Source: CAZJBS01 sp964544475
GTDB taxonomy: Bacteria > CLD3 > SB21
DNA length: 64,000 bases
NCBI GenBank assembly: GCA_964544475.1
Contig: CAZJBS010000007.1
Coordinates: 62,001-126,000, forward strand
Direction of reading: 5' to 3'
The position numbers and the translations under genes are program-made. The notes below the pieces were generated by a model, which ran no database searches, was not told the origin of the DNA, and was given only the letters and a program-made list of their open reading frames with translations. This document shows positions 53,465 through 62,187 of this stretch, piece after piece. Every line of letters starts with the position of its first letter. Positions within the stretch are counted from its first letter, which is position 1.

Positions 53465-54760
53465 GTGTTTCTTGATATCGTCGTCATCGTTGTACTCGTT
53501 TTGCTGAACGCCTTTTTTGTGGCCGCCGAGTTTGCCATCGTCAAAGTGCGCGCCACGCAGATCGAAACGCTCGTCAAGGCCAATAACCGGCGAGCCCGCG
53601 TGGCCAGGGAAATCCTCGGTCATCTCGACGCTTATTTGAGCGCCTCGCAACTCGGCATCACGATGGCGAGCATCGCCCTCGGATGGGTGGGCGAGCCCGT
53701 CATGGCCAAGCTCCTTGAGCCGCTGATGCGCCTCCTGGAAATCACCAACCCTCATATCATCGAAGTCACATCGTTCACGATCGGGTTTTCCTTGATCACG
53801 TTCATTCACATCACGCTGGGGGAACAGGCTCCGAAATACGCGGCCATACAATACGCCCAGACCGCCACGCTGGGCATCGCGTACCCGTTGAAGGCGTTTT
53901 ATGTGGTTTTCAAACCCATCATTGGTCTCCTGAATATTGCCGCCAACGGCATCCTCCGCCTTGTGGGTATCAACCCCGTCAATGAATCCGAATTGAAACA
54001 CTCCGAAGAGGAAATTCGCCTGCTGATCGCCGACGGTCAGAAAACCGGCGTCATCGATGCCGTGGAATACCGTCTTATCGAAAATATCTTCGACTTCACG
54101 GAGACCTCGGCCAGAGAACTGATGGTGCCCCGGACCGATATTTTTGCCCTGGACGGAGGGAACGACCCTCGCGACAATGTCCGTCTGGCCATTGAAAGCG
54201 GCTACACGCGTATTCCGGTCTACCGGGAAACCATTGATACCGTGATCGGGATACTGTACGTCAAAGATCTCTTCAAAGTGGACCTGACGGCGGCCTCGCT
54301 CGATTTGGAAAAGATTCTCCGCCCCGTGTACTTCACTCCGGAAACCACATCCATCAGCCGCCTGATGCACGATTTTCTCCAGCAAAAAATCCATCTTGGC
54401 ATTGTGATCGACGAGTTCGGGGGTACCAGCGGCCTGATTACGCTGGAGAATATCATCGAAAAAATCGTCGGCCAGATCCAGGATGAATACGACGACGAGA
54501 AGAAAGATTTTGAGAGTCTGCCGGATGGCAGTTTCTTGGTCAACGGCAAAATGCGCATCGCTGAATTCAACACACAGTTCCAGGCCAATCTCCCCGAAGA
54601 CGCCCATTACGAAACAGTCGCCGGATTCTTGTACGATTTCGCCGGACGAATTCCCGCCACTGGCGAAACGATCGCCTTCGGTGCGCTCAGTTTCAAAGTC
54701 ACTCGAAAATCCCCCAAGCAGGTGCAACAGGTGCAATTAACCTGGCCCCCCGCGCCTTAA
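53465..54760 (+). CDS. CNNM/CorC-type membrane protein with CBS pair
   Basis: A 431-residue protein of the hemolysin-C/CorC (YrkA, TlyC) type, linked in others to magnesium or cobalt transport. The CNNM (DUF21) membrane domain covers about 1-190, with helices such as IVVIVVLVLLNAFFVAAEFA. Two CBS domains follow (LMVPRTDIFALDGG and the segment around GIVIDEFGGTSGLITLENIIEKIVG), then the CorC transporter-associated domain (SLPDGSFLVNGKMRIAEFN). A GTG start at 53465 has GGGAG five bases ahead and is preferred over the ATG at 53450, which directly follows the upstream terminator. Confidence 0.93.
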   Translation: MFLDIVVIVVLVLLNAFFVAAEFAIVKVRATQIETLVKANNRRARVAREILGHLDAYLSASQLGITMASIALGWVGEPVMAKLLEPLMRLLEITNPHIIEVTSFTIGFSLITFIHITLGEQAPKYAAIQYAQTATLGIAYPLKAFYVVFKPIIGLLNIAANGILRLVGINPVNESELKHSEEEIRLLIADGQKTGVIDAVEYRLIENIFDFTETSARELMVPRTDIFALDGGNDPRDNVRLAIESGYTRIPVYRETIDTVIGILYVKDLFKVDLTAASLDLEKILRPVYFTPETTSISRLMHDFLQQKIHLGIVIDEFGGTSGLITLENIIEKIVGQIQDEYDDEKKDFESLPDGSFLVNGKMRIAEFNTQFQANLPEDAHYETVAGFLYDFAGRIPATGETIAFGALSFKVTRKSPKQVQQVQLTWPPAP

Positions 54761-54810
54761 AAGCCGTGTAAATAGCGTTTTACAGGAGTTTTTTGGATGT
54801 TAATAAGTTG

Positions 54811-54839
54811 TTGACAGAGTATCCGCTTTTGTATACATT
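54811..54839 (+). promoter_or_regulatory. Strong promoter of the M23 peptidase gene
   Basis: Consensus TTGACA (54811-54816), a 17-base spacer and TACATT (54834-54839). The ATG is 121 bases further, so the leader is long; I see no riboswitch fold in it. Confidence 0.7.
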
Positions 54840-54960
54840 GAGCTTAGCTTAGATACGTTGACATTCCAGCACTTTCCTGTACTTTCATCCGTAGCGACAG
54901 CAGGTATTTTGTCATGCCATCAGGCCGACAAGACGTGTTGTCCAAAGAAACGTTGATCGT

Positions 54961-55893
54961 ATGAGAGACCGTAAATATCGTATTCTTTATCTTCCCGACA
55001 ACCAATCCGAGATGCGCGAATTGCGCTTGTCGAGAAACCGCATGATTTTCTTCGCAGCGGCGCTGGTGGCGATCCTGTTTGCCATGATGACGGGAACCGG
55101 CATTCTGATGTCCACATACTACGGCGATGAAAAACTCTCCGAACTCGACGCTGAAAACATGATCCTCAAGAACCAACTGGAGTTGATGAGCGACCGGATG
55201 GCCGGCATTGCCAACCAGGTTGACATGTTGAGAAAGAAGGATTCGGAATTGCGCCTGGTCACCAATCTGCCGGATGTGGAAGAAGTGCTCCGGGACGCCG
55301 GCATCGGCGGTTCGGATTTCAAGTTCAGTTACAACCCGGACTTGTTGTCATCGGCATCCGATGAATTGGTCAGAACGAACCTGATCAATCTGGAAAAGCT
55401 TGAGAGCAGCGTCAGGCTGGAATTGCAGAGTTATGCGGAATTGTCAGGCAAGATCGGGGCTCATCTTAATCACCTCAATGCGCTGCCTTCCATTTCACCG
55501 ATTAAGAAAGGCCGCGTGACGGACCGGTTCGGTGTGCGTCGCAGTTTTCGAAGTTGGAAGCCGCACACCGGGCTGGACATTGCTGCGCGCTGGGGCACTC
55601 CGGTGTACGCCACGGCCGACGGTCGCGTCGAGGCGGCCACGTGGCGCGGCGGTTACGGCAAATCCATCATCGTCGACCACGGCAACGGCATCAAGACGCT
55701 CTACGGTCACCTGTCGTCATACAGTGTTCGCAACGGCCAACGTGTGAAACGCAATCAGAAGATCGCCGAAGTCGGCAGTACCGGATTATCCACGGCGCCG
55801 CATTTGCATTATGAAATACGCGTCTACGACGTCGTTCAGAACCCGGAGTTGTACATCTTCTTTGATATGGTCAATTACCTCGAAGTGAAGTAG
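54961..55893 (+). CDS. Membrane-anchored M23 peptidoglycan endopeptidase
   Basis: A 310-residue cell-wall peptidase of the MepM/NlpD type. A single membrane helix (MIFFAAALVAILFAMMTGTG, about residues 28-47) is followed by a coiled coil (about 55-110) and a C-terminal M23 domain. Zinc ligands are seen in RSWKPHTGLDIAA (His and Asp) and APHLHYEIRVY (HxH). All are intact, so it should be active rather than a degenerate EnvC-like regulator. It converges with the MltD lytic transglycosylase gene; their stops are adjacent. The ribosome site is weak. Confidence 0.95.
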   Translation: MRDRKYRILYLPDNQSEMRELRLSRNRMIFFAAALVAILFAMMTGTGILMSTYYGDEKLSELDAENMILKNQLELMSDRMAGIANQVDMLRKKDSELRLVTNLPDVEEVLRDAGIGGSDFKFSYNPDLLSSASDELVRTNLINLEKLESSVRLELQSYAELSGKIGAHLNHLNALPSISPIKKGRVTDRFGVRRSFRSWKPHTGLDIAARWGTPVYATADGRVEAATWRGGYGKSIIVDHGNGIKTLYGHLSSYSVRNGQRVKRNQKIAEVGSTGLSTAPHLHYEIRVYDVVQNPELYIFFDMVNYLEVK

Positions 55894-57117
55894 CTACTCG
55901 TTCGCTCCCAGATAGAGTATCAATTCCTCCCCCGGTTTCACCATTTCATCTTCCAACCCATTCCACGCTTTGATCTGTTTCACGGATACGTTGAAAGTTG
56001 TGGCGATTTTCATCAAGGTGTCGCCGTTCTTGACTTTATAAATCGTCCGATAGGTTTCCGGTACAAAAATTTTCAGCCGCGTTCCCAGTACGGCCGTGGA
56101 GGACGTCAGGCCGTTCCAACGTTGGATTTGGTGAACGGTGACGCCGTAGCGGTCGGCAATTTTTTCGAGGTAGTCGCCCTTGCGGACCGTATGAAATACA
56201 TATTGAAGACTGGAGTCCGGCACGGTCATGGCGGACGCGACGTCGACAGGTCTCAGCAACGAGGAATCCAGCGTGATCGAGGCAGGCAACAGAATATTCC
56301 ACGGACCGGCCGGCAGCGAATTTTTCATGATCCAGTAATTGAGTAGTTTCACGGTCTTGTAATTGGTACCGGCCGATTTTGCCCATCGCCCGACGTCGGC
56401 CACAGGTCCGGTGATGGTCACCTGCTGCGTGGCATCGTCATAGGGTTCGTAGTAATCCTCATCGCGAAGCACAACGCCATACCGTTCCGGATGCTCCATG
56501 ATTTCCTTCAGCACGGCGATGTGAAAAACGTAGAAGCGCGTCTCCCGATTCAGGAAGAGATCGAAATACGTTTCCTGATCCTGTTCGCGAAGGACGCGGT
56601 TGAGGTTGGCCTGACCCGTATTGTAAGCGGCGGCGGCAAGGCACCAACTGCCGTACGCCTCGTGAAGATGCTTCATCATGGCAATGGAGGCCCGTGTGGA
56701 TTTCTCCACGTGAAACCTCTCGTCGACGTGTTTGGTGACCGTCAGACCCCACAATCGCGCGGTGCTTGGAATAAACTGCCACAGGCCTCCCGCATCCGCG
56801 CTCGAGTACGCCTCCAGGCGCAATCCGCTCTCGGCCGCGGCAAGATATTTCAGATCGTCGGGGGCATCCATCTCTTTCAGAATGCGCTCAAAAACAGGGA
56901 AGTATTTCCTTGTGCGCTTCATCAACAGTACTATGCGTTCGTCATTGCCCGTTCGGCTGAAAAAGATCTCATCAAGACGTTCCCGGACATCCTGCTGTTC
57001 CGTCGGAACGGTTTCACCGCAAAACGAAAAGCGCCCGGGCAACGCCCAGCGTGAGTCTTTTTCCTGGGCGTACGCCCCGGCTCCGATCATCAGGATGATC
57101 ACAGCAAACCATTTCAT
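55894..57117 (-). CDS. mltD: MltD-like membrane-bound lytic transglycosylase with LysM domains
   Basis: A 407-residue murein lytic transglycosylase. Signal peptide MKWFAVIILMIGAGAYAQ. The SLT catalytic domain (about 70-230) has the catalytic Glu in LAAAESGLRLEAYSSADAGG, followed by GLWQFIPSTARLWGL. Two LysM domains for glycan binding follow at the C-terminus: YVFHTVRKGDYLEKIADRYG and YKVKNGDTLMKIATTFN. The start at 57117 lacks a good ribosome site and lies 30 bases after a terminator that serves the small peptide gene, so its promoter is unclear; an earlier ATG at 57165 would fall inside that hairpin. Confidence 0.93.
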   Translation of the reverse strand: MKWFAVIILMIGAGAYAQEKDSRWALPGRFSFCGETVPTEQQDVRERLDEIFFSRTGNDERIVLLMKRTRKYFPVFERILKEMDAPDDLKYLAAAESGLRLEAYSSADAGGLWQFIPSTARLWGLTVTKHVDERFHVEKSTRASIAMMKHLHEAYGSWCLAAAAYNTGQANLNRVLREQDQETYFDLFLNRETRFYVFHIAVLKEIMEHPERYGVVLRDEDYYEPYDDATQQVTITGPVADVGRWAKSAGTNYKTVKLLNYWIMKNSLPAGPWNILLPASITLDSSLLRPVDVASAMTVPDSSLQYVFHTVRKGDYLEKIADRYGVTVHQIQRWNGLTSSTAVLGTRLKIFVPETYRTIYKVKNGDTLMKIATTFNVSVKQIKAWNGLEDEMVKPGEELILYLGANE

Positions 57118-57146
57118 GGGAATTTCACTTGCATAAGTTGGGAAAC

Positions 57147-57178
57147 AAAAAAGCAGGCATCGCATCGACACCTGCTTT
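57147..57178 (-). terminator. Rho-independent terminator of the Lys-rich peptide gene
   Basis: AAAGCAGG (57150-57157) and CCTGCTTT (57171-57178) form an eight-base-pair stem; on the minus strand TTTTTTG follows. It lies about 97 bases after the stop of the 24-residue peptide gene. Confidence 0.85.
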
Positions 57179-57274
57179 AAAGACTGAAGAGGGTGTGTTA
57201 CGTCCTCTTGCCTCAACTAAGATCCTTACAGTATGTAACCCAGATGGAATTACTGCAGGACATTCCGTATGGAA

Positions 57275-57349
57275 TTACTTCTTAGTCGATTTCTTGGCGC
57301 CCTTCTTGGCCGTCTTCTTGGTCTTCTTGGCGGCTTTCTTCGTTGCCAT
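57275..57349 (-). CDS. 24-residue lysine/alanine-rich histone-like peptide
   Basis: A very short but well-equipped gene. AAAGGAG lies ten bases before the ATG at 57349, and the frame ends with TAA at 57275. The product begins MATKKAAKKTKKTAKKGAKK and ends STKK; half of it is Lys and the rest Ala, Thr, Gly and Ser. It resembles the tail of histone H1-like proteins and should bind DNA or RNA. It has its own promoter (57417-57445), a 5' leader with a hairpin, and its own terminator, so it is not a chance frame. The function is unknown; chromatin compaction or ribosome association are possible. Confidence 0.75.
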   Translation of the reverse strand: MATKKAAKKTKKTAKKGAKKSTKK

Positions 57350-57389
57350 GTGCTTTTCTCCTTTACCGTGAAACTTTAGTTAATTACGG

Positions 57390-57409
57390 GAGAGTTGTTG
57401 CCAACTCTC
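57390..57409 (-). other. Leader hairpin of the Lys-rich peptide mRNA
   Basis: GAGAGTT (57390-57396) and AACTCTC (57403-57409) form a seven-base-pair stem with a six-base loop in the 5' leader, about 40 bases before the start. It may stabilise the mRNA. Confidence 0.5.
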
Positions 57410-57416
57410 TACTTCG

Positions 57417-57445
57417 ATGTTAAGATTTTTCACTTTGAAAGTCAA
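57417..57445 (-). promoter_or_regulatory. Promoter of the Lys-rich peptide gene
   Basis: On the minus strand: TTGACT (57445-57440), a 17-base spacer, TAACAT (57422-57417). A second TTGACA lies at 57474-57469 without a clear -10. The stretch 57446-57641 otherwise holds only AT-rich sequence up to the hemG-like stop. Confidence 0.6.
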
Positions 57446-57641
57446 CAAAATTCTGCATTTAGGCGGATGTCAATAGTTTTCTGAAAATATTTTTTGATCA
57501 TTTTTTTCTGTTGCAAACATTAAAATCCCGTAGACACCCTATTCATCAGTGTTTACGGACAGTGCATTTTCTGGCGCCATTTTCTTCGCGGCGACCGGCC
57601 TTTTCATTTTTTTTTCATCCGGAGCGCTTGAAAAACTGTTT

Positions 57642-59018
57642 TTAGAAACGTTCGGCAAATTCAAATGCATTTTTCGTGCAATCATTCACGCCGACGCCGC
57701 CAAGATAGTTGCCCATGAGGTGAAAATCCGGCCATGACGCGAGTTGGCGGCGGATGCTGGCGATGGTGGACACGTACCCGATGTTGTACTGCGGGATGCC
57801 GCGATCGTACCGGTGAAGTTTCGTGATGTCCGCGGATCTTTGAATGCCAAGGGTTAACGCGATCTCTTTCCGCACCGTCGCCAGAATTTCATCATCCGGC
57901 CGGTTTCGAATGCCCGGGTCACAGGCGCCGCCGATCATCACGGTGAGACTTGTGCTGTCGGCCGGCGTCAGCGAAGGAAAAATGGAGGAATTCCACAAAC
58001 TGCCCAGCATGGCGAGGCGTTGATTGCGCGCCGCGAGAAATCCGAAACCGTTCAACGGATGACGGAATGATTTGTAGCCGAGATTCACGACCACGATCGG
58101 CGCATACTCAATCTTTTCCAAGTCGTCAGCCAGTCCCGGAGAAAGACCTCGCACCAGCGATGCCGTGCCAAAGGCCGGTGCGCAGGCGATCACGGTATCC
58201 GCCTCCAACGTTGTGTTCACGTCATGACTCCGGCATCCAATCGTGTAACCGTTCGCGGATTTTTCCAAACCGGTGATGACCGTGCCGGTGCGGATGCGTT
58301 CGCCCAGAGTCTTCGCCACGGCCTTGATCAGCGTTTCCAATCCGCCGTTGAAAGTGAGCAGGGTCCGTTTTCCGAACTGCGGATACGGATTGGGCAGCTT
58401 CCCGGAACCGTCGCCTTTCATCATCCCGCGCAGGATGGAGCCATGTTCGCGCTCTGCCAGAACCAGCTTTTCAAAAATGGACGCGGCGTGAAGACGATGA
58501 ACATTGCCCGCATAAATGCCTGAGATCACGGGATCGAGAAGATCGTCCACCAAGGCCTTTGAAAAACGGCGGGTAAAGAACTCCGCCAGCGTCTCTTCGG
58601 AAGTCGCGGGTTCGTTGCGTTTCCAATATTCACGGACGAGCGTCGCCACGGTACGAACGCCGATCAACGGCGACGTCAACGCTCCGATCGGGTTGGTTGG
58701 CAGACGGTGCAACCGGCCGCTGTACCATAGATATCGCCGGCGCGCCGAGTCATCGCTCACCAAAACCTGATCGAGCACACCCGCGTCTTCCGCCATGCGC
58801 AAGGTATGGGTCCCGCCGCCGAGAAAACCCCGCGGTCCAGCTTCGAAAGTGAATCCGTCCACCGCAACCGATTCGATGTGGCCGCCGGGACGCGAGGCGG
58901 ACTCCAGAACGGTCAGGTCCATGCCTCCGTTCTGCAGTGCTGCTTTGTATTTCTTTTGCAGGAAAAAGGCCGTTGACAAACCGGCAATGCCGGCGCCGAT
59001 GATGACGATTCGTTTCAT
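57642..59018 (-). CDS. Protoporphyrinogen oxidase (HemG/HemY type)
   Basis: A 458-residue FAD-dependent oxidase of heme synthesis. FAD-binding motif IVIIGAGIAGLSTAFFLQKK at the N-terminus, then LESASRPGGHIESV, and the C-terminal GNYLGGVGVNDC that closes the FAD site. The pattern matches oxygen-dependent protoporphyrinogen/coproporphyrinogen oxidases (HemY); in non-actinobacterial lineages it usually makes protoporphyrin IX. The start at 59018 has GGAG seven bases ahead and lies 14 bases after the mltG stop, so both are in one transcript. No other hem gene is nearby; the window's multiheme cytochrome needs heme. Confidence 0.9.
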   Translation of the reverse strand: MKRIVIIGAGIAGLSTAFFLQKKYKAALQNGGMDLTVLESASRPGGHIESVAVDGFTFEAGPRGFLGGGTHTLRMAEDAGVLDQVLVSDDSARRRYLWYSGRLHRLPTNPIGALTSPLIGVRTVATLVREYWKRNEPATSEETLAEFFTRRFSKALVDDLLDPVISGIYAGNVHRLHAASIFEKLVLAEREHGSILRGMMKGDGSGKLPNPYPQFGKRTLLTFNGGLETLIKAVAKTLGERIRTGTVITGLEKSANGYTIGCRSHDVNTTLEADTVIACAPAFGTASLVRGLSPGLADDLEKIEYAPIVVVNLGYKSFRHPLNGFGFLAARNQRLAMLGSLWNSSIFPSLTPADSTSLTVMIGGACDPGIRNRPDDEILATVRKEIALTLGIQRSADITKLHRYDRGIPQYNIGYVSTIASIRRQLASWPDFHLMGNYLGGVGVNDCTKNAFEFAERF

Positions 59019-59032
59019 GTGCAACTCCAAAA

Positions 59033-60109
59033 TTATCGGTTTTTCTGACCCGCGCGTACGCGTAACCGATCCAGTTTCTTTTTGGCCTTGAGATGGTCGG
59101 CCAGCGAAGTTGAGAAGACGTGTTTTCCTGACCCATCGGCCACCATGTACAGGTATTCCACTTTGGCCGGATACAACGCGGCGAGAATGGACGCCTTACC
59201 GGGATTGTTGATCGGTCCCGGCGGGAGGCCTTTGGTGCGATACGTATTGTACGGCGACCGGATTTCGAGATCCTTGAGATACAAACGGCGCGGTCCGTCC
59301 GGAAGAAGAAACTGAATAGTGGGATCGGCCTGGAGCATCATGCCGCGGCTGAGGCGGTTGTGGTAAACCGCTGAGACGAAATAACGTTCTTCATCCTCCG
59401 CCGATTCGGCTTCGATGATGGAAGCGAGCGTCACGACCTGGTTTACCGAAAGGCTCAATTCGGCGGCGCGCTTTTGAAGCTCCTCATCGTAGAAATCGAG
59501 GAACTCATGTACCATCAAACGAACGATGTCTTTTTCGGACGTGCCCGGATCGAGGAAATACGTGTTCGGCATGAGATACCCGAACAGGGATGTGTCGCGG
59601 ATGCCCAGTTCGCGGATGAGCACGACATCGCGTGTGGCGTCGACAAATTTGAGCGAGTCAATCGGCATTTTGTTTCGAATGAGCGTGATCGCCTGGCGGA
59701 TGGTGCGGCCTTCCGGAATGGTCACGCGAACGATCTGCGGCACGGCGCTCTGGAGAATGCGCAACACCTGGTGGTTGGATGCATAGGCCGGGAGCAGATA
59801 CTGCCCGGCCTTCAGGCTGCGTTCGGCGCGCAGGTAACGCGCGGCCCAGGTGAATGTCCTGGCGTTTTCGATGACGCCACTTTCCTGGAGGATTTGGGCA
59901 ATATCGCCGAGGGAGGAACCGCGGGGCACCGTGATGAGCAGCTTTTTGTCAACCGGCAGATTTTCTACGTCCAGCATCGGGGCGTTGTACAGTACGAGCT
60001 TGTAAAACGCAACCACCGCGAGCAGGGCGATCAAAATGAAAGCGAGCGACGAAACCAGAATCCAGCGCGCCCATATTTTCCACCGTTGAGTCTCGCGTTC
60101 CAGCAACAA
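59033..60109 (-). CDS. mltG: Endolytic murein transglycosylase MltG
   Basis: A 358-residue MltG (YceG) enzyme that cuts nascent glycan strands and sets their length. One membrane helix (VSSLAFILIALLAVVAFYKLVL, about 18-40), a LysM-like part, and the catalytic core with the essential Glu in TLASIIEAESAEDEER, followed by YHNRLSRGMMLQADPTIQF and YNTYRTKGLPPGPINNPG. The gene seems to start with TTG at 60109 because GGAG lies ten bases ahead and no ATG is in frame nearby. A strong promoter is at 60152-60180, and hemG follows in the same transcript. Confidence 0.95.
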   Translation of the reverse strand: MLLERETQRWKIWARWILVSSLAFILIALLAVVAFYKLVLYNAPMLDVENLPVDKKLLITVPRGSSLGDIAQILQESGVIENARTFTWAARYLRAERSLKAGQYLLPAYASNHQVLRILQSAVPQIVRVTIPEGRTIRQAITLIRNKMPIDSLKFVDATRDVVLIRELGIRDTSLFGYLMPNTYFLDPGTSEKDIVRLMVHEFLDFYDEELQKRAAELSLSVNQVVTLASIIEAESAEDEERYFVSAVYHNRLSRGMMLQADPTIQFLLPDGPRRLYLKDLEIRSPYNTYRTKGLPPGPINNPGKASILAALYPAKVEYLYMVADGSGKHVFSTSLADHLKAKKKLDRLRVRAGQKNR

Positions 60110-60151
60110 GGCGTTATTTCTCCAAACGGATCATGAGTGTAAAGGCGGCGG

Positions 60152-60180
60152 ATTATACAAAGAAAGCCTCTTCAAATCAA
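60152..60180 (-). promoter_or_regulatory. Promoter of mltG-hemG
   Basis: On the minus strand: TTGATT (60180-60175), a 17-base spacer, perfect TATAAT (60157-60152). The predicted RNA start is about 35 bases before the TTG start codon. Confidence 0.8.
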
Positions 60181-60219
60181 ACGAAATGGCCGTCCGCCGG
60201 ATGCCCTCGGAGAATGACC

Positions 60220-61221
60220 TCAATGGCCAAGCGTGGCCACCATCACAGCTTTGAGCGTGTGAACGCGATTTTCAGCCTGATCAAAAACAATGGAGGATTC
60301 CGATTCGAACACGTCGTCTGTGACCTCCATGGCCTCCAGTCCGAACTGTTTGAAGATTTTTTCGCCCGTCAGAGTTTCACGGTTGTGAAACGACGGCAGG
60401 CAGTGCATAAACCGCGCATGTTTGTTGCCGGTCATTTCCATGACACCCCGATTGACCTGGTAGGGCTTCAACAGCGTGATGCGCTCGCCCCACAGATGCT
60501 CCGGTTCGCCCATCGACACCCACACGTCGGTGTACAAAAAATCGCATCCCCGGACCGCCTCTTCCACTTTCTCCGTGATGGTGATTTTTCCACCGGAATC
60601 CCTGGTGATGTCACGCGCTTTGGCAACGAGATCTTCGTGCGGCCAGACGGCTTTGGGGGCGGCGGCACGGAAATCCAAACCCATCTTGGCTGAGCCGATC
60701 AGCAGTTCGTTGCCCATGTTATTGCGGGCGTCGCCGAGATAACACAGCTTGACATCGTGCAACGGTTTTTCCGCGTATTCCATCATGGTGAGCAGATCGG
60801 CCAGCACCTGCGTCGGGTGGAAATCGTCCGTGAGGCCGTTCCACACGGGTACGCCGGAATACTCGGCCAGCTCGTCAACAAGCTTCTGCCCGAACCCGCG
60901 ATACAGGATGCCATCGTACATGCGCCCCAGGACGCGCGCCGTGTCTTTCATCGATTCCTTGTGGCCGATCTGAGAACCGACGGGACCGATGTAACTGACC
61001 CGCGCACCCTGGTCGTGAGCTGCCGCTTCCGCCGCGCATCGCGTGCGCGTCGATGCCTTTTCGAAAATGAGGGCCAGACTCTTGCCGTTCAATCGTTGCT
61101 GTTCCGATCCGTCGTAATTCGCTTTTTTCAAGTCTGCCGAGAGTTCCAGCAGGAACCGTATTTCCTTGGGAGTAAAATCCAGCAGTTTCAGAAAGTGCCG
61201 GTTTCTCAGATTGAATGCCAT
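60220..61221 (-). CDS. arcB: Ornithine carbamoyltransferase (catabolic-type)
   Basis: A 333-residue transcarbamylase. Carbamoyl-phosphate motif SGSTRTR is present as EKASTRTRCA, and the ornithine site motifs are FHPTQVLADLLTM and HCLPSFH. The N-terminus MAFNLRNRHFLKLLDFTPKE is that of the ArcB/ArgI group. It lies 16 bases after carbamate kinase and two genes after ornithine aminotransferase. With carbamate kinase it can convert citrulline and phosphate to ornithine and ATP. It has AAAGGAGG ahead of its ATG. A biosynthetic role is possible but the context favours breakdown. Confidence 0.95.
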   Translation of the reverse strand: MAFNLRNRHFLKLLDFTPKEIRFLLELSADLKKANYDGSEQQRLNGKSLALIFEKASTRTRCAAEAAAHDQGARVSYIGPVGSQIGHKESMKDTARVLGRMYDGILYRGFGQKLVDELAEYSGVPVWNGLTDDFHPTQVLADLLTMMEYAEKPLHDVKLCYLGDARNNMGNELLIGSAKMGLDFRAAAPKAVWPHEDLVAKARDITRDSGGKITITEKVEEAVRGCDFLYTDVWVSMGEPEHLWGERITLLKPYQVNRGVMEMTGNKHARFMHCLPSFHNRETLTGEKIFKQFGLEAMEVTDDVFESESSIVFDQAENRVHTLKAVMVATLGH

Positions 61222-61236
61222 AGAACCTCCTTTGGA

Positions 61237-62178
61237 TCAGGGCACAATGCGGGTGCCGCCGTCGGATTGCCCGAGGCGGGACGCCTCGGTGATAATTGTT
61301 TCGCGGCCGCCATTTTCCACAAACTGGATGGCGGCCAAAATTTTCGGGGCCATGCTCCCGGACGAGAATTGTCCTTCGTCCAGAAACCGGCGGGCTTGCC
61401 GGACGGTGATGGTATCCAGCGCCTGTTGCCGTGGGGTGTTGAAAGACAAATACACTTTGTCCACGTCGGTCAGAATAAAAAAGGCATCGGCCCTTATTTG
61501 CGTGGCCAGCAAAGCCGAAGCCAGATCCTTGTCGATCACGGCGTCGATGCCCTGCAGTTTGTTGGGCTTTACATAGAACACCGGAATGCCACCGCCGCCC
61601 ACGGCGATGACGATTTCGCCTTCCCCGGCCAGGCGCTCGATGGACTCCACGTTGTTGATGCGCAACGGTTTGGGTGAAGCCACGACCCGGCGCCATCCCC
61701 GCCCGCGCGGATCCTCGGCGAACACGGCGTTGGCATTCTTGGGCAGGCGATCGATCTCGTCACGTGTGTAGAACGGGCCGACCGGTTTGGTGGGATTCGA
61801 AAACGCCTCGTCTTCCTTGTCGACAAGCACCTCGGTGATGATCGTGATGATATCCCGTTCCAGCTTCTTCTCTTCGAGCACGTTGCGCAATTGCTGTTCG
61901 ATGATGTACCCGATAAAACCCTGTGAATACGCCACATCAACGTCGAGGGGCATATCCGGAAGGCCGTACAGATTGTATCCCGCAAGGTTGCTCAGCATGA
62001 TATTGCCAACCTGGGGACCGTTGCCGTGGGTGATCACGAGATTGTAATCCAAGTCGATCAACTGAACCAGGTGACGGCATGTTTCGTACATGTTCTTTTC
62101 CTGGTCGTCGATCGTGCCTTTTTCCTTGTCGTGAATCAGCGCATTGCCGCCCAGCGCCACCACCGCGAGTTTCTTCAT
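61237..62178 (-). CDS. arcC: Carbamate kinase
   Basis: A 313-residue carbamate kinase that makes ATP from carbamoyl phosphate and ADP. Family motifs are VVALGGNALIHDKEKG, VITHGNGPQVGN, VASPKPLRINNVE, AVGGGGIPVFY, and DKDLASALLATQI. The C-terminus FSSGSMAPKILAAIQFVENGG is complete. Its start is 10 bases after the ornithine aminotransferase stop and arcB is 15 bases downstream. Confidence 0.97.
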   Translation of the reverse strand: MKKLAVVALGGNALIHDKEKGTIDDQEKNMYETCRHLVQLIDLDYNLVITHGNGPQVGNIMLSNLAGYNLYGLPDMPLDVDVAYSQGFIGYIIEQQLRNVLEEKKLERDIITIITEVLVDKEDEAFSNPTKPVGPFYTRDEIDRLPKNANAVFAEDPRGRGWRRVVASPKPLRINNVESIERLAGEGEIVIAVGGGGIPVFYVKPNKLQGIDAVIDKDLASALLATQIRADAFFILTDVDKVYLSFNTPRQQALDTITVRQARRFLDEGQFSSGSMAPKILAAIQFVENGGRETIITEASRLGQSDGGTRIVP

Positions 62179-62187
62179 GTGATCGTC

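Noticed and set aside
52001..54736. A 911-codon open frame on the minus strand across the aldehyde dehydrogenase and CorC-type genes
   Set aside because: It is antisense to two genes with clear motifs and spans their terminator. Its composition (His, Asp, Arg, Gly-rich) is that of a shadow frame in codon-biased DNA.
57539..57607. A 22-codon minus-strand frame starting MKRPVAAKKMAP
   Set aside because: Basic like the 24-residue peptide nearby, but its start lies in an A-run without a properly spaced ribosome site and no promoter is evident.
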